A stretch of DNA of 64,000 nucleotides from Hippopus hippopus. Taxonomy: Eukaryota > Mollusca > Bivalvia > Cardiida > Cardiidae. The stretch is from assembly GCA_946811185.2 (NCBI GenBank), contig OX328105.1:42966845-43030844 (forward strand), in the 5' to 3' direction. The notes below the pieces were generated by a model. That model saw only the letters and a list, made by a program, of their open reading frames with translations, made no database searches and was not told the origin of the DNA. Made by a program: the position numbers and the translations under genes. This document shows, in pieces, positions 63,190 through 64,000 of this stretch; positions within the stretch are counted from its first letter, which is position 1, and every line of letters begins with the position of its first letter.

Positions 63190-63587
63190 TATTCTGGATG
63201 GAAGAAAAACATTTCGTTTAAGGCGTCGACAATTAGTTCGTCAGCTACTTGTACCTTTAGGAAACTACTAAAAAACCTCCATTTTAATTACTTATACATT
63301 GGTCGCTGGGTACGAATTGCCAGATTTTCCTTTTATAAGTGACTGCTTACTAGAAGGTGGCTACCAGTAGCTGGCTACAAATAACCAATTTTACCAGCTC
63401 AAGTAGCTGGCTACTAGTAGCTGGCTACTAGAAGCTAACTTTACCTGAACAAGTAGCTGGCTACTAGTAGCTGGCTACTAGTAGCTAACTTTACCTGAAC
63501 AAGTAGCTGGCTACTAGTAGCTAACTTTACCTGAACAAGTAGCTGGCTACTAGTAGCTGGCTACTAGTAGCTAACTTTACCTATCTT
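63190..63587 (-). repeat. Right inverted end of the foldback element
   Basis: Complement of the left end, with one more subrepeat copy or so (CTGGCTACTAGTAGCTAAC, 63460-63580). Confidence 0.9.
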
Positions 63588-63594
63588 CCTTTGG

Positions 63595-64000
63595 AATGGC
63601 AGATGCGCTAATCCACTTTAATACGAATAAGTAAAAAGTTTATTTAATTAACATAAGTTGCCTTTTTAACTGAACTTCCACCGGTACAGAATAGAGTTAG
63701 ACTTAATTTCAAAACTGAATTCTACTTTTAGTGAGGAATATGTAGTGAGGAATACATGTTAATATGCTTATTGTAAATAGCAGATAGTTTTAATTAAAGA
63801 TTAAACTGCATGTTATTTGTTTGGGAGCCGAAATAACAGACAATGAGGCTGCACATCGGGTAAAATAAATGCGATGACCTGATTGGTCAAATATCGATTT
63901 CCACGGATCCATGTATTGTTAATTGGTCCAGCAGACTGACAAGCAAACGCGTCAACCTGACAGGACTCTTAGCGCACGACACCGTTTTAGACTCTCCCAA
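63595..64000. other. No recognised feature
   Basis: Flank of the foldback element; nothing identified. Confidence 0.5.

Larger units (their letters stand above)
54192..63587. mobile_element. 9.4-kb foldback element with satellite interior
   Basis: The outer ends AAGATAGGTAAAGTTAGC and the exact complement at 63570-63587 are inverted, and CCTTTGG stands directly outside each (54185-54191, 63588-63594), a 7-bp target duplication. The inverted match continues inward for about 400 bp through short subrepeats and unique-looking sequence on both sides. Everything between is a 356-bp satellite in two opposed blocks. No transposase: the element would have to be mobilised in trans. The structure is that of Foldback/Galileo-type elements, whose inverted ends are themselves tandem repeats. 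Confidence 0.85.

Noticed and set aside
54192..63587. CRISPR-like array
   Set aside because: Repeats are 356 bp with no unique spacers, and the setting is a eukaryotic satellite.

Overview
This is animal nuclear DNA: AT-rich, intron-dominated and packed with small transposons. The mix of repeats (tRNA-headed SINEs with AATC tails, short hairpin MITEs, elements carrying about 150-bp tandem repeats that end in GAGCACTTTGTGCTC-like hairpins) and a zona-pellucida (ZP) domain gene suggest a mollusc, most likely a bivalve. The genus cannot be fixed from the sequence alone.

Host gene. One gene can be assembled on the minus strand from 52143 down to 2549, about 50 kb. It encodes a type I membrane ZP-domain protein. 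Exon 1 gives a signal peptide; five exons give ZP-N and ZP-C with the expected cysteines; the next exon carries a furin-type RKRR site; the last exon carries a transmembrane helix, a short tail and the stop. Exons 1 to 7 join with matching phases and GT/AG sites. Three small candidate exons (32063-32121, 24169-24255, 27497-27610) fill the link to the last two exons less certainly. Almost everything else from 1 to 52 kb is intron filled with repeats.

Introns. More than 60 copies of one roughly 225-bp MITE (called MITE-A here; TTAA at both ends, CCCTTTACC ends, central palindrome) lie in both orientations, many side by side or broken by later insertions. Among them are SINEs of at least three types, two other hairpin families, a GAGCCATGCTCTG-ended MITE (MITE-B), a mariner element that is an inverted duplication of itself (15722-17816), a hAT-like element (41433-42736), elements with internal tandem repeats, and a 447-bp miniature LTR retrotransposon (36887-37333) whose LTR holds a 5S rRNA-like pol III promoter and whose primer-binding site matches tRNA-Leu. 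A 3575-bp element with TTAA target duplication and a THAP-domain gene (47568-51142, Kolobok-like) splits a LINE reading frame.

Right end. From 54192 to 63587 lies one 9.4-kb foldback element: about 400-bp inverted ends made of short AGCTACTAGTAGCC-type subrepeats, a CCTTTGG direct repeat on both sides, and an interior made only of a 356-bp satellite that changes orientation once, near 55955. It has no convincing gene. The last 400 bases show nothing recognisable.
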